Below are positions 55,175-63,709 of a stretch of 64,000 nucleotides of DNA, in pieces (position 1 is the stretch's first letter; the number at the start of each line of letters is the position of its first letter). The stretch covers positions 57,268 through 121,267 of the forward strand of contig JAPPMM010000024.1 in assembly GCA_028819075.1 (NCBI GenBank), in the 5' to 3' direction. Origin of the DNA: Gammaproteobacteria bacterium. Its GTDB lineage: Bacteria > Gemmatimonadota > Gemmatimonadetes > Longimicrobiales > Gaopeijiaceae. A program made the translations under genes and the position numbers. The notes under the pieces were generated by a model. The model was not told where the DNA came from. It searched no databases and saw nothing but the letters and a program-made list of their open reading frames with translations.

Positions 55175-56329
55175 ATGCCGGCACACCTGATCAGGTCCGA
55201 TACCGTGGCCGCCATCGTCCTCCCGGCGATCGTCGTCGCGTGCCTGGCCGGCTGCGGTGCGGACGACACGCCGGTTGCGCCGCCGTCGACCGGACCCGCG
55301 ACCATCGTCCTCTCCCCCTCCGCAGTCACGCTGCCGGCCATCGGGGACACGATCCGGGTGGGGGCGGCCGCCGCGGACGCGGACGGTCACAGAGTTGCGG
55401 ATGTCTCCTTCACATGGGAATCGAGCGACCTGTCGGTGGCAACCGTGGACTCGGCTGGCGTCGTGCAGGCGGCCGGAAAGGGACACGCGATGATCACGGC
55501 GGCGGCGGGTTCGATCTCGGGGACCGCCCTGGCGACCGTCCCCGGACCCGCACCATTCGACGCCACGCCTCCGCCCGCGGATCCCACGCCCGTGGCGCCG
55601 GAGATCATGGCCTGCCGGGGCTGGGAAGAGTGGTTCGTGGGTGACTTCTCCTACTTCAACAACGTCTGGAACCGGCAGGACACGAGAGACTACGAGCAAT
55701 GCATCATGCGGCGGACCGTGCCCGGGCTGGTCGAGAGGGTGGAATACGGCTGGCGATGGCGCTGGCCGACGAGGAGGGGGCAGGTCAAGGCCTACCCGGA
55801 GCTCATCTACGGGCACAAGCCCTGGCATCCACGGTCGACCACGCCGGAGCTTCCTCGACGAATCGACGCAATCGAGGCCCTGGAGGTCGACTACGCGGCC
55901 TATCTCGCCGTCGAGGGCACGTACAACCTCGCGTTCGACTTCTGGATCACGCGCGACGATCCGCCCAGCGTGTCCGGCATCTCACACGAAGTGATGGTCT
56001 GGCTGGATCATGATTTCCGGCCGGCGGGGCAGCAGTTCTATGTCGGCCCGGTCCGGATCGAGGGCGTCCTGTGGGATCTGTACCACTGGCCGGACAGAGT
56101 CTGGCCGAACGCCGACGGCGACCGCGAGCTGGTCGCCGACTACATGGCTCTGGTGCGGCACCGGGATCTGCTGGTCGGTTCCGTCGACCTGCTGTCCCTC
56201 TTCCGCTACCTGATCGACCGGGGCTATCTCCCCGCCGACCACTACCTGACCGCGATCGAGTTTGGCAACGAGGCGGTGAGCGGCACCGGCGAACTCTGGC
56301 TCAAGGACTTCCGGGTCCACCTCCGCTGA
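55175..56329 (+). CDS. Big_2 domain plus GH12-like glycoside hydrolase, lipoprotein
   Basis: About 384 residues from ATG 55175; an earlier ATG at 55142 is also open. The signal ends in LAGC. Residues about 45-120 form a Big_2 domain (TIVLSPSAVTLPAIGDTIRV). After a proline-rich linker comes a jelly-roll domain resembling GH12 endoglucanases: WFVGDFSYFNNVWN, GWRWRWP and VKAYPELIYGHKPW. Candidate catalytic residues are Glu272 in SHEVMVWLDHD and Glu366 in IEFGNEAVSGTGELWLKDF. It would cut beta-glucans outside the cell. It is isolated between the radical SAM gene (divergent) and ppk1. Confidence 0.78.
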   Translation: MPAHLIRSDTVAAIVLPAIVVACLAGCGADDTPVAPPSTGPATIVLSPSAVTLPAIGDTIRVGAAAADADGHRVADVSFTWESSDLSVATVDSAGVVQAAGKGHAMITAAAGSISGTALATVPGPAPFDATPPPADPTPVAPEIMACRGWEEWFVGDFSYFNNVWNRQDTRDYEQCIMRRTVPGLVERVEYGWRWRWPTRRGQVKAYPELIYGHKPWHPRSTTPELPRRIDAIEALEVDYAAYLAVEGTYNLAFDFWITRDDPPSVSGISHEVMVWLDHDFRPAGQQFYVGPVRIEGVLWDLYHWPDRVWPNADGDRELVADYMALVRHRDLLVGSVDLLSLFRYLIDRGYLPADHYLTAIEFGNEAVSGTGELWLKDFRVHLR

Positions 56330-56394
56330 GGGGCTGAGCTGTCCCCCGCACCTGGGCGCGACTGGAACCTTGACCCGCCCGGCGAAGTGTAAGA

Positions 56395-58626
56395 ATGGTA
56401 GAGACTTCGACATGCGCCGCACCGGCCGGGACCGGCGGGCGGCGTTTCGTGTCCCCGGTGCCGGAGCCGATCCGCGTGACCCAGGCAGCTGCTGCCCAGA
56501 CCCTGACGCCTGAAGCCCCCGAGCGCTTCATCAACCGGGAGCTCTCGTGGCTGGCGTTCAACGAGCGCGTGCTGGCGGAGTCCTCGAGCTCCCGCCATCC
56601 GCTGCTGGAGCGGCTGCGCTTCCTCTCCATCTCCGCCACGAACCTCGACGAGTTCTACATGGTGCGCGTGGCGGGGCTGAGGGCCCAGGTGGACGCCGGC
56701 ATCACCACCACGACCCCCGAGGGCATGACGCCGGCGCGGCAGCTCCGGGCCATCGACCGGCGCGCCAGGGCGCTGATGGTGCGCCAGCAGAAGAGATGGC
56801 GCGAAATGCGTGACGAACTGCGCGCCGTCGGCATCGTCATCGCGCATCCGAGCGAGCTGAGCGGGGCCGCACGTTCGGCCCTGGATGCCTACTTCGACGA
56901 GCAGATCTTTCAGGTCCTCACCCCGCTGGCCGTGGACCCCGCGCATCCCTTCCCCTTCATCCCCAATACCGGATACGCGATGGTGCTGTCGCTGGCGCGC
57001 CCGCGGGACGGCACCGAGATGCACGCCCTGCTTCCGCTGCCTTCCCAGATCGACCGCTTCATCGCCGTTCCGGGAGAGAGCCAGCGCTTCATTCGCCTCG
57101 AGGAACTGCTCGGGATGCACCTGGACAGCCTCTTCCCGGGCTTTGCGGTCAGGGAGACCGGGTATTTCCGCGTGATCCGCGACAGCGACGTGGAGATCGA
57201 GGATGAAGCCGAGGATCTGCTGCTGGAGTTCGAATCCGCGCTCAAGCGCAGGCGCAGGGGGCGGGTCATCCACCTGAGGGTGTCGCGCGGGATGTCCGGG
57301 ACCCTGCAGCGCTTCCTGATGCGCGAGCTGGACGTCGGCCCCGGGGACATCTTCCGCGAGGGCGATCTGCTGGGGCTGGGCGACACCGCGCAGCTCATCG
57401 GCGACGATCGCCCGGATCTGGTGTTTTCGCCCTACAACGCACGCTTCCCGGAGCGGATTCGCGACTTCGGCGGGGACTGCTTCGCCGCCATCCGCATGAA
57501 GGACATCCTCGTACACCACCCGTACGAGAGCTTCGACGTGGTGGTGCAGTTGCTGCGCCAGGCCGCCGAGGATCCGGCCGTGGTGGCCATCAAGCAGACG
57601 CTCTACCGGACCAGCCAGGACTCGCCCATCGTGACGGCGCTGATCGAGGCGGCAGAGGCGGGCAAGAACGTGACCGCGCTGGTCGAGCTGAAGGCCCGTT
57701 TCGACGAAGCGGCCAACATCGCGTTCGCGCGGGGGATGGAGCGCGCCGGGGTGCACGTCGTCTTCGGGGTGGCGGAACTGAAGACGCACGCCAAGATCTC
57801 GCTGGTGGTGCGGCGGGAGGCGGGGTCGCTCCGCTCCTACGTCCACTTCGGGACGGGGAACTACCACCCGGTGACCGCCAAGATCTACACCGACCTGTCG
57901 TATTTCACGTGCGATCCGGCGCTGGCGCGCGATGCCGCGCGGGCGTTCAACTTCATGACCGGGTATGCGCGTCCGGAGGGCCTCGACCAGCTAGCGATCG
58001 CACCCTTCACCATGCGCAGCACGCTGCTCGAACTCATCGCAGGGGAAGCCGAGCGCGCGCGCCGGGGAGAGCCCGCAGGCATCTGGGCCAAGATGAACTC
58101 CCTGCTCGACAGCGAGGTCATCGACGCCCTCTACGACGCCTCGCGCGCGGGCGTGAAGATTCATCTCGTGGTGCGCGGCATCTGCTGCCTGCGCCCCGGG
58201 GTCGCCGGGCTCTCGGAGAACATCACCGTGACCAGCATCGTGGGCCGGTTCCTCGAGCACTCGCGCATCGTGTGCGTGGGGGGCGGGGCGGAGTTGCCCT
58301 CGGATCGGGCGAAGGTGTTCATCTCATCGGCTGACTGGATGCCGCGCAACCTGGACCGGCGCGTGGAGCTGCTGGTTCCGGTCACCAACCGGACGGTGCA
58401 CCGCCAGATTCTCGACGAGATCATGGTCGCGAACCTGAAGGACACCGAGGGCAGTTGGCGCCTGGCGGCCGACGGGTCCTACCGCCGGGTGGCGGACGGG
58501 AAGCGCCCGTTCAGCGCCCACGACTACTTCATGAACAACCCCAGCCTGTCGGGACGGGGCAGCGCGCTGGAGCGGGACCAGGGTCCGGTGCTGCGGCTGC
58601 ACTCGGAGGGAGGCACAAAGGGCTGA
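56395..58626 (+). CDS. ppk1: Polyphosphate kinase 1
   Basis: 743 residues, typical length. The N-terminal domain has [19 protein letters not shown] and [19 protein letters not shown]. The catalytic His is in LKTHAKI at about residue 465, with [21 protein letters not shown] following; the second histidine lies in GRFLEHSRI. It makes polyphosphate from ATP, linking to the pst and phoBR genes. The ATG has no strong ribosome-binding site, so an internal GTG start in the first 30 residues is possible. Confidence 0.93.
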   Translation: MVETSTCAAPAGTGGRRFVSPVPEPIRVTQAAAAQTLTPEAPERFINRELSWLAFNERVLAESSSSRHPLLERLRFLSISATNLDEFYMVRVAGLRAQVDAGITTTTPEGMTPARQLRAIDRRARALMVRQQKRWREMRDELRAVGIVIAHPSELSGAARSALDAYFDEQIFQVLTPLAVDPAHPFPFIPNTGYAMVLSLARPRDGTEMHALLPLPSQIDRFIAVPGESQRFIRLEELLGMHLDSLFPGFAVRETGYFRVIRDSDVEIEDEAEDLLLEFESALKRRRRGRVIHLRVSRGMSGTLQRFLMRELDVGPGDIFREGDLLGLGDTAQLIGDDRPDLVFSPYNARFPERIRDFGGDCFAAIRMKDILVHHPYESFDVVVQLLRQAAEDPAVVAIKQTLYRTSQDSPIVTALIEAAEAGKNVTALVELKARFDEAANIAFARGMERAGVHVVFGVAELKTHAKISLVVRREAGSLRSYVHFGTGNYHPVTAKIYTDLSYFTCDPALARDAARAFNFMTGYARPEGLDQLAIAPFTMRSTLLELIAGEAERARRGEPAGIWAKMNSLLDSEVIDALYDASRAGVKIHLVVRGICCLRPGVAGLSENITVTSIVGRFLEHSRIVCVGGGAELPSDRAKVFISSADWMPRNLDRRVELLVPVTNRTVHRQILDEIMVANLKDTEGSWRLAADGSYRRVADGKRPFSAHDYFMNNPSLSGRGSALERDQGPVLRLHSEGGTKG

Positions 58627-58848
58627 CGCCGGGGGAGGTCGCCCGAATTCACATTCGCGTGGCCCATTCTGCCATTGACGGGTTCTCGGCGCCCGCCTCG
58701 ACGCGATCCGATATCCCGGATTCCACGGCTCGCCAGCGGCGCTGACCGCCCATGTGAGAGCGCTGGCAGTCCCCTTCCTCTCCCGAACGTCTCTCGACCC
58801 CACGTCGGCGATTGCAGAGCATCCTGAGAGGCCGATTCCGGTGCCGTT

Positions 58849-58876
58849 ATATTGTATGTAACTCATTGTACAATAT
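58849..58876. promoter_or_regulatory. AT-rich inverted repeat in front of the DUF222 remnant, candidate operator
   Basis: ATATTGTA at 58849-58856 is exactly mirrored by TACAATAT at 58869-58876, with 12 bases between. It ends seven bases before the GGGAGG ribosome-binding site at 58883. This is a conspicuous AT-rich island in a GC-rich genome. It has the size and position of a dimeric repressor site, but no regulator is identified. Confidence 0.45.
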
Positions 58877-58889
58877 ATCGTTGGGAGGA

Positions 58890-59462
58890 ATGATGATTGC
58901 ATCCCGGGACCTTCTCTGCGACACTCGCAAGAAGCCTCTTTCCCGGCCCGACGACGACGATGAACTTCGCAAGATCAGCGATCGCATCGCGGAACTGGCC
59001 GCGGGAATCAACGCGGCAGAAGCCCGGATGATGGCCCTCATCGCCGATTTCGATCGCCGAGGCGGCTGGAAAGACGGGTTCGGTTCATGCGCCGAGTGGC
59101 TGGCCTGGAAGATCGGCATCACGATCGGGCCGGCCCGCGAGCGGGTCCGCGCCGCCCGCGCGCTGGAGAACCTGCCGGAGACGGCCGACGCCCTTAGGGA
59201 CGGGACCATCTCCTACGCCAAGGTGCGGGCGCTCACGCGCGTGGCTACTCCGGAGAGCGAGACGGAGTTGCTCGAGTTCGCGCGCGCCGGGTCGGCGGCC
59301 AAGCTGGAGCGGATGGTGCGCATGTGGAAGAAGCGGAACACCAGAGGTACAAATCCCGGCAGGAAATCGTATAAAGTCTTACAGGGCTGCACGATCTGCG
59401 TTTCCTGCCGTTGGACGGGACCCGGCTGGACCGTGCCGCGACAGCGGGAAAAGCGGACTTGA
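58890..59462 (+). pseudogene. DUF222-family N-terminal fragment
   Basis: About 190 residues. Two consecutive ATGs lie at 58890 and 58893; spacing from GGGAGG favours the second. Residues about 25-160 match the DUF222 domain found in front of HNH endonuclease domains: ELRKISDRIAELAAGINAAE, DRRGGWKDGFGSCAEWLAWK, ALENLPETADALRDGTISYAKVRALTRVA. After MVRMWKKRN the expected sequence ends and the tail is unrelated, with no HNH motif (HxxN/H) in any frame to 60 kb. A frameshift or deletion probably removed the second half. HNH-DUF222 proteins are often repeated in high-GC genomes. Confidence 0.65.
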
Positions 59463-60174
59463 ATGGCGGGAATCGACAGGGCTGCGGAACCACCGCAGCC
59501 ACATGGGCCGGTGGCGGGACATCGGTTGGCAGAATGCCGTCGAGGAGCCACGTCAACCTTTCCAACTGCGATTGGAACAGCCTTCAGAACGGCGATCAAG
59601 GCTATCGACTGGGACAACATCACTCACTGGCGCGAAGTTAATGCCGTCGCTGCGGAAACACCGGTCACGCTACGGGATCGAGGTGCGCCGACCGTGTAGC
59701 CGTGCCGGGCCTGCCGGCTGGCTGCCGCGCTTCGCTTGTCGACCCTCGTTCGGACGCCGGAGACCCGTCATCCGAACGAGGGTCCGATTCCGCCGCTCCT
59801 CTCCTCGAGAGAGAGGCAAGCCACATCCGACACCATCAACCCCAAAGAACCAACCGTCCGCGAGAGCGGGGCAGGTCCATTCTCCCTTGGCGAGGTCCTC
59901 GACGGGTCGGCTTGTGGCGCTCGCTGCGTCTCGCTTCCCGCTAGGCCCGAGCGCATCACCGTCGCGAGAGCGGGTGGGTCCCGCTCATCTCATCTAGCAA
60001 CCTCGAAGGTTCGCTGCAGGGCATCCTCGCAGTATCTGTTTCCTCCGCACCGAAACAGCGGCAAAGCCGCCCAAGTGCCGGGAAGCCACAGGAGTGGCCA
60101 AGTTTCTGCGGCACAGGACAGTCTGCTCATTCAAGCCGGCTCTAGAAGCGTGCGAGGGTGGATTCATCCCTCTC
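59463..60174. other. 712-base stretch without a supported gene
   Basis: Several open frames of 60-160 codons cross this stretch but have low-complexity, arginine- and proline-rich translations, no ribosome-binding site and no family pattern. The only structure seen is the 14-base-pair hairpin at 59741-59784. I regard it as decayed or non-coding sequence. Confidence 0.5.
59741..59784. repeat. Perfect 14-bp inverted repeat
   Basis: GACCCTCGTTCGGA at 59741-59754 is exactly complementary to TCCGAACGAGGGTC at 59771-59784, around a 16-base loop. No T-run follows and no gene ends immediately before it, so a simple terminator is unlikely. It lies in the gene-poor stretch after the DUF222 remnant. 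Confidence 0.6.
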
Positions 60175-60606
60175 TCACCTCGGAAGATCTCCTCGGAGTT
60201 CTGAGGTTCCGTAGTAGGTGAAGGAATTCAGCCACGACGAAAAGTGCTCGACGTAGGTGTACGCATCTTCGCCCCACAGGGAGGGGTTTCGGATCACCTT
60301 CACATACCCGATTCCGTCGACGGCGTGAAAGATCGTGAACGCTCCGGGGTTATCAGAGCGGATCACTTCTCTCATGTCGCGAGACAGCCAGAAATACTTG
60401 CCGGCTTGGTCGCGGACGATCAACAGACGGAATTCCTGTTGCTGATCCGGGGTCAGGTCTTCTTCGGTGATGGCGTCCGGGGTCATCGTCACCCGCTTTC
60501 CCGGAAGCCCGGAATAGATCAGATCGTATCCATCCACCTGGGCCGACAGACTTCCGGACGAAATCGTTAGCAAGAGCACCGAGAGCACCACAACCATCTT
60601 GTTCAT
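60175..60606 (-). CDS. Small exported protein of unknown function
   Basis: 143 residues with a clear signal peptide (hydrophobic 5-16, cleavage likely after LSAQ near residue 23). The mature part has balanced composition, with many aromatic residues near the C terminus (YTYVEHFSSWLNSFTYYG). No family was recognised. Codon use and composition are less GC-rich than in the core genes to the left. Ribosome-binding site is weak. Confidence 0.65.
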   Translation of the reverse strand: MNKMVVVLSVLLLTISSGSLSAQVDGYDLIYSGLPGKRVTMTPDAITEEDLTPDQQQEFRLLIVRDQAGKYFWLSRDMREVIRSDNPGAFTIFHAVDGIGYVKVIRNPSLWGEDAYTYVEHFSSWLNSFTYYGTSELRGDLPR

Positions 60607-61199
60607 CTACACGCCCCCGCGGGCCGTGGAAACATCCCCGTAGCCACCTAACCTATTTTAACTACGTGCATTACAGGTTAATGGCAAGCAGGATGACGAT
60701 GGCGATACGCAGGCGCCGCAAGACGATGACGGGGTCGAAGACCACGGGTTGCGGAGCTACGTAAGCGAAGCCCAACCGAGGGGCCCACTCGTTCTAGGTA
60801 TCCTCGTTGGCAAAGGCGGGCGCAGGTGGTCGATCCAGCGTCACTCCCGCTGTCGGCGCATCCGCTTATCGTTTGTTGCCGGATCCCGCCTCTAGGGCCT
60901 GACGTCGGGAGCACACGCGCTGTGAGCTCCACACCCAATTCCCATGCGCTTGCGCTCCATCCAGCGGGGCCTTTGGCCGGGGCAGAGTTTGCGCTGGGTC
61001 GGGGTATTTTGTATCCCGTCTTGCCAACATCACGCCGTGGCAGTACCTTGATTTGCCAAGGAGCAGCAAAATACTCCTCCCGCTACAAAAAGGAGCCGTG
61101 CGGCGCGGATCGTTCTTGTCCAGGACTCCCGCGCCACACGCCCAAGGTTCTACCACGACCAAGGCCGCGACGCCGACGAGATGACAAGAAACCAATCGG
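60607..61199. other. 593-base stretch without a supported gene
   Basis: Open frames here are short or continue through the structured RNA region and lack start signals. The sequence is less GC-rich than the core and contains short A- and T-runs (for example near 61065 and 61085). It may be the long leader of the winged-helix gene at 61381 or decayed sequence; nothing specific could be identified. Confidence 0.45.
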
Positions 61200-61312
61200 G
61201 ACAGGAGAGAGGCTGGGGCCAGTGTGTTGGCGGCTCTACTTGGAAGTACATCCAAGCGAACATGGGGGTTCGACTCCCCCGAAGCGGGCGCCCGCTTCCC
61301 CTCTCTCCTGTC
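61200..61312 (+). ncRNA. Candidate structured RNA: 13-bp closing stem around four hairpins
   Basis: 61200-61212 (GACAGGAGAGAGG) pairs perfectly with 61300-61312. Inside are four hairpins in order. GCCA/TGGC sits near 61218-61231. CTTGGA/TCCAAG is at 61240-61257. A perfect tRNA T-arm look-alike, GGGGG-TTCGACT-CCCCC, is at 61264-61280, and GAAGCGG/CCGCTTC with a 4-base loop is at 61281-61298. It is not a tRNA: there is no acceptor or anticodon arm of correct size. It lacks the 5' motif of tmRNA. It ends 69 bases before ATG 61381, so it could be a cis-regulatory leader or an independent RNA. Strand is taken from the downstream gene. Confidence 0.45.
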
Positions 61313-61380
61313 TACCGCCTTTACCTTGCCGGCATGCAGCTAGTCTAGTGGGCGCGCGGCCCCTGCACAAGGAGCGAGAC

Positions 61381-62091
61381 ATGGACGATGAGCGCACGAC
61401 CTTTCATCAGGATATTGAGCGTTACGCGCAGGGCCTGGATGGCGCAAAGCAATGTCTCGACGAGTACCGCCAAGCGCTACAGGACCACGAAGAAGCCACA
61501 GCTCGGCTCGCAGCAGCCAAAGCACTTCTCGAGGCGCAGATGATCATGTGGCCGCTAGGTGGTCAGGAGGCACCCCAAACGGGACGCAAAGCCGACATCA
61601 TCGGAATCATGGCACACGAACCTGATCGCGTCTTCACGAATGCCGAGATCATTGCGGCGCTACGCAAACTCGGGGACAACGCGTCAAAACGGACGCTCGA
61701 CTCCGCCGTGTCTAGAATCTTGAAGGGATTGGTCAAAGATGGCATCTTGCAAGATCATGGATTTGGGAAGTCGCAATACCTTCCTCCCGGTATACGCGAA
61801 GCTAGGGCAGTATTCGACCGTGTTGATCCACCTGAGAGCTACAAGAGGGCCATCGGGGGCTATTCGGATGCCGTCATGAAGGTACTGAGCGGTAGTCCAA
61901 ATCTCGCGTTCTCGCCAGAGCAGCTTGTGGAGTTGGTCTTGCCCAACGGCCATTCAGAGCAGGACCGTCAGACGCTTCGAAGGGCCGTTGCCTTGCTTGA
62001 GCACAACGATGAGATCAAGTGGTCTAGCGATGGTTGGACACTGAGCGACAGCATACGCCCCGACCTCCCATTGGTTGCCAGCCGCCCTTGA
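61381..62091 (+). CDS. Predicted two-domain winged-helix DNA-binding protein
   Basis: 236 residues. ATG 61381 has AAGGAG six bases upstream; longer open starts to 60826 run through the structured RNA and are rejected. Residues 10-60 form a charged coiled coil. Residues about 68-135 look like a winged helix (IIGIMAHEPDRVFTNAEIIAALRKLG...DSAVSRILKGLVKDGIL). Residues about 160-225 form a second (VMKVLSGSPNLAFSPEQLVELVLP...TLRRAVALLEHNDEI). No family name was recognised. A regulatory role for neighbouring island genes is inferred from the fold. Confidence 0.72.
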   Translation: MDDERTTFHQDIERYAQGLDGAKQCLDEYRQALQDHEEATARLAAAKALLEAQMIMWPLGGQEAPQTGRKADIIGIMAHEPDRVFTNAEIIAALRKLGDNASKRTLDSAVSRILKGLVKDGILQDHGFGKSQYLPPGIREARAVFDRVDPPESYKRAIGGYSDAVMKVLSGSPNLAFSPEQLVELVLPNGHSEQDRQTLRRAVALLEHNDEIKWSSDGWTLSDSIRPDLPLVASRP

Positions 62092-62328
62092 TCCCTATTC
62101 CGCGACCAGCGTCCGGTACAACGGGGTTCTCCCGACCATCCGGGCAACGATGTGCGCGATCCGTTGGATGGTGTCCAGCTCGCGCAGGGATCTTTCCTAC
62201 CATTTGACCTCACGCTGGACCCGTCGTCCCCCGTTCCGGGCGTGGAGACGCCGGCGCGGCAGTCCAACTCGCAGATCGCACATGTGAAGAGGCGGCCCTC
62301 GGTGGCACGGTCTGGGGACGTGCTCGGT

Positions 62329-62595
62329 TTAGTTCGCGGCCGGAAGAGCCACGGACGGGGCGGTGCCCCCCGACGCGGGCGGCGGCATCGTTGGCTTGTA
62401 GCTTCGGGTCCGGCAAAGCTCCGCTTGTGCGGACGGCGTAGTTGCTTGTAGCAGATCGACCGACCTATTGGAGTGGCGCGCGAGCGGAGAGGCTTGGGGC
62501 GGAGCACGGTGTCGGCGTCGGGGGAGCGGGCCGCCAGCCGCGAGTAGCACGACCAGCATCAACACCCGGGCGCTTGCGCTTCGCTTGGCCGTCAT
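62329..62595 (-). CDS. Small protein with N-terminal signal or membrane segment
   Basis: 88 residues. Its ATG overlaps the stop of the preceding small gene (ATGA at 62592-62595), the best evidence that it is real. A hydrophobic stretch (VLMLVVLLAAGG, residues 12-23) follows basic residues, as in a signal peptide. The rest is proline- and arginine-rich with no recognised domain. Confidence 0.45.
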   Translation of the reverse strand: MTAKRSASARVLMLVVLLAAGGPLPRRRHRAPPQASPLARHSNRSVDLLQATTPSAQAELCRTRSYKPTMPPPASGGTAPSVALPAAN

Positions 62596-62855
62596 CGGAT
62601 GTGGACCCTCACCCATCGGCGTTGCCCGTCGTCGAATTCCTCCTGAACGAACAAACGGACGCCCCTTTCCTCCCCGGCAAGCCTCTTGCCTCGACGGATC
62701 GCCTCTCTACGGGATGGAAAATACTCCGGGCGGATTGTGGGATCGGGCTCTCGGAAGCGATGCAGCATGCAGTCTCCCCCCGCCCTCCCCACGACAACAC
62801 GGTCGACGCCTGGCTTTGGATTGTCTCGGCTCTGCGCTTCATGGGCAGTGGGCAT
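62592..62855 (-). CDS. Small soluble protein, unknown function
   Basis: 87 residues from ATG 62855, which has GGAGAGG six bases upstream. The composition looks genuinely protein-like: VVVGRAGGDCMLHRF, then PSRREAIRRGKRLAGEERGVRLFVQEE and a final beta-like RRWVRVHIR. The layout loosely resembles small DUF2188-type domains. It is the first gene of a two-gene overlapping pair. Confidence 0.55.
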   Translation of the reverse strand: MPTAHEAQSRDNPKPGVDRVVVGRAGGDCMLHRFREPDPTIRPEYFPSRREAIRRGKRLAGEERGVRLFVQEEFDDGQRRWVRVHIR

Positions 62856-63319
62856 CGCGTACCTCTCCGTGATTCGTTGCGAAAAGCACACACTTAGTCG
62901 CAACCTACCCGAGGCTGGGGTCCGCGGAAGCTCGCGCGCGCCCAACGGCAGACCTACGCCTTTGGCGCGCGGGGACGATGTGATCGACGGCGAGGTTCGG
63001 CATCTGGAAGTGCTCCTCGCAGCCGTTGCGAGCGAGCGATCAGCTTGACCCTACCAATGACGGGCGGCTACGATGCTCGAAAGGCCTGGTGCCCAAGGCA
63101 GCAACAGACAACAAGATGGAAGGACGAGCCAAAGCGACCGGCGCTTTGCCAAGAGGACCACAATTCCGTAGGAATGCGAGGTGCTCGTTTCGCAGTAGCG
63201 TAGTCGGCTCCGGACGAGCCACCGAAGCCGATGAACACGCTCCCACAGAACTGGCTCTGGGGGCTGTTGGGGAGAACTAGACGTGGGCCGGAAGCGGCGC
63301 ACAGCGAAGTCTGGATGCC
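62856..63319. other. 464-base stretch without a supported gene
   Basis: Open frames on both strands here overlap each other, lack ribosome-binding sites and have compositions typical of GC-rich non-coding frames. No repeat or RNA structure stood out. Confidence 0.45.
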
Positions 63320-63592
63320 GTGAACCCTGAGGTGTGGGAAATAATCGCCGTCGCGGTGGTGTTGTGCGGGGGCTGGGCCCTCGCGCTGGCCAGGGACCGG
63401 ATGCGCGATGGTGGGACGATGGAAGCAGCGTGGAATGCCGCCGTCGTCGTGGTGGCCGTGGGTGGTGTGGCCTGCTCGTGGATGAGCGGCTTGAATCCTT
63501 ACGGCGCAGTGGGTTTCGTCGGAGGGCTTGCCCTTGTCTGGGTTGTGCTCCCCGTCTGGCTGATTCGACGCTACCGCCGCCGCAGTCGGTAA
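63320..63592 (+). CDS. Small integral membrane protein
   Basis: 90 residues from GTG 63320. Three hydrophobic segments are visible (about 7-24, 38-55 and 62-82), followed by a basic tail RRYRRRSR, which puts the C terminus in the cytoplasm. No clear ribosome-binding site precedes it and no family was recognised. The membrane pattern argues that it is real. Confidence 0.45.
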   Translation: MNPEVWEIIAVAVVLCGGWALALARDRMRDGGTMEAAWNAAVVVVAVGGVACSWMSGLNPYGAVGFVGGLALVWVVLPVWLIRRYRRRSR

Positions 63593-63709
63593 GAGGGACA
63601 GGCGGACGAGGATTGACCGGCACAGGCCTCGTGGGCGATGGTCCGGGTCACCAAGGCTGGCCCCCTCGGCGGCTTGGACCGCCGGAATCCGGTTGGGACG
63701 GACGCCGTA

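Noticed and set aside
61240..61290. tRNA gene or tRNA 3' fragment from an integration event
   Set aside because: Only the T arm fits. The neighbouring hairpin has a wrong-size stem and loop for an anticodon arm, and the acceptor partner lies on the wrong side.
61200..61312. Retron msr-msd region (outer inverted repeat like a1/a2)
   Set aside because: The gene that follows is a winged-helix protein; no reverse-transcriptase motifs were found on either strand within the visible flanks.
60826..61380. N-terminal extension of the winged-helix gene by 185 residues
   Set aside because: The open frame crosses the structured RNA and has a low-quality translation, while ATG 61381 has a strong ribosome-binding site.
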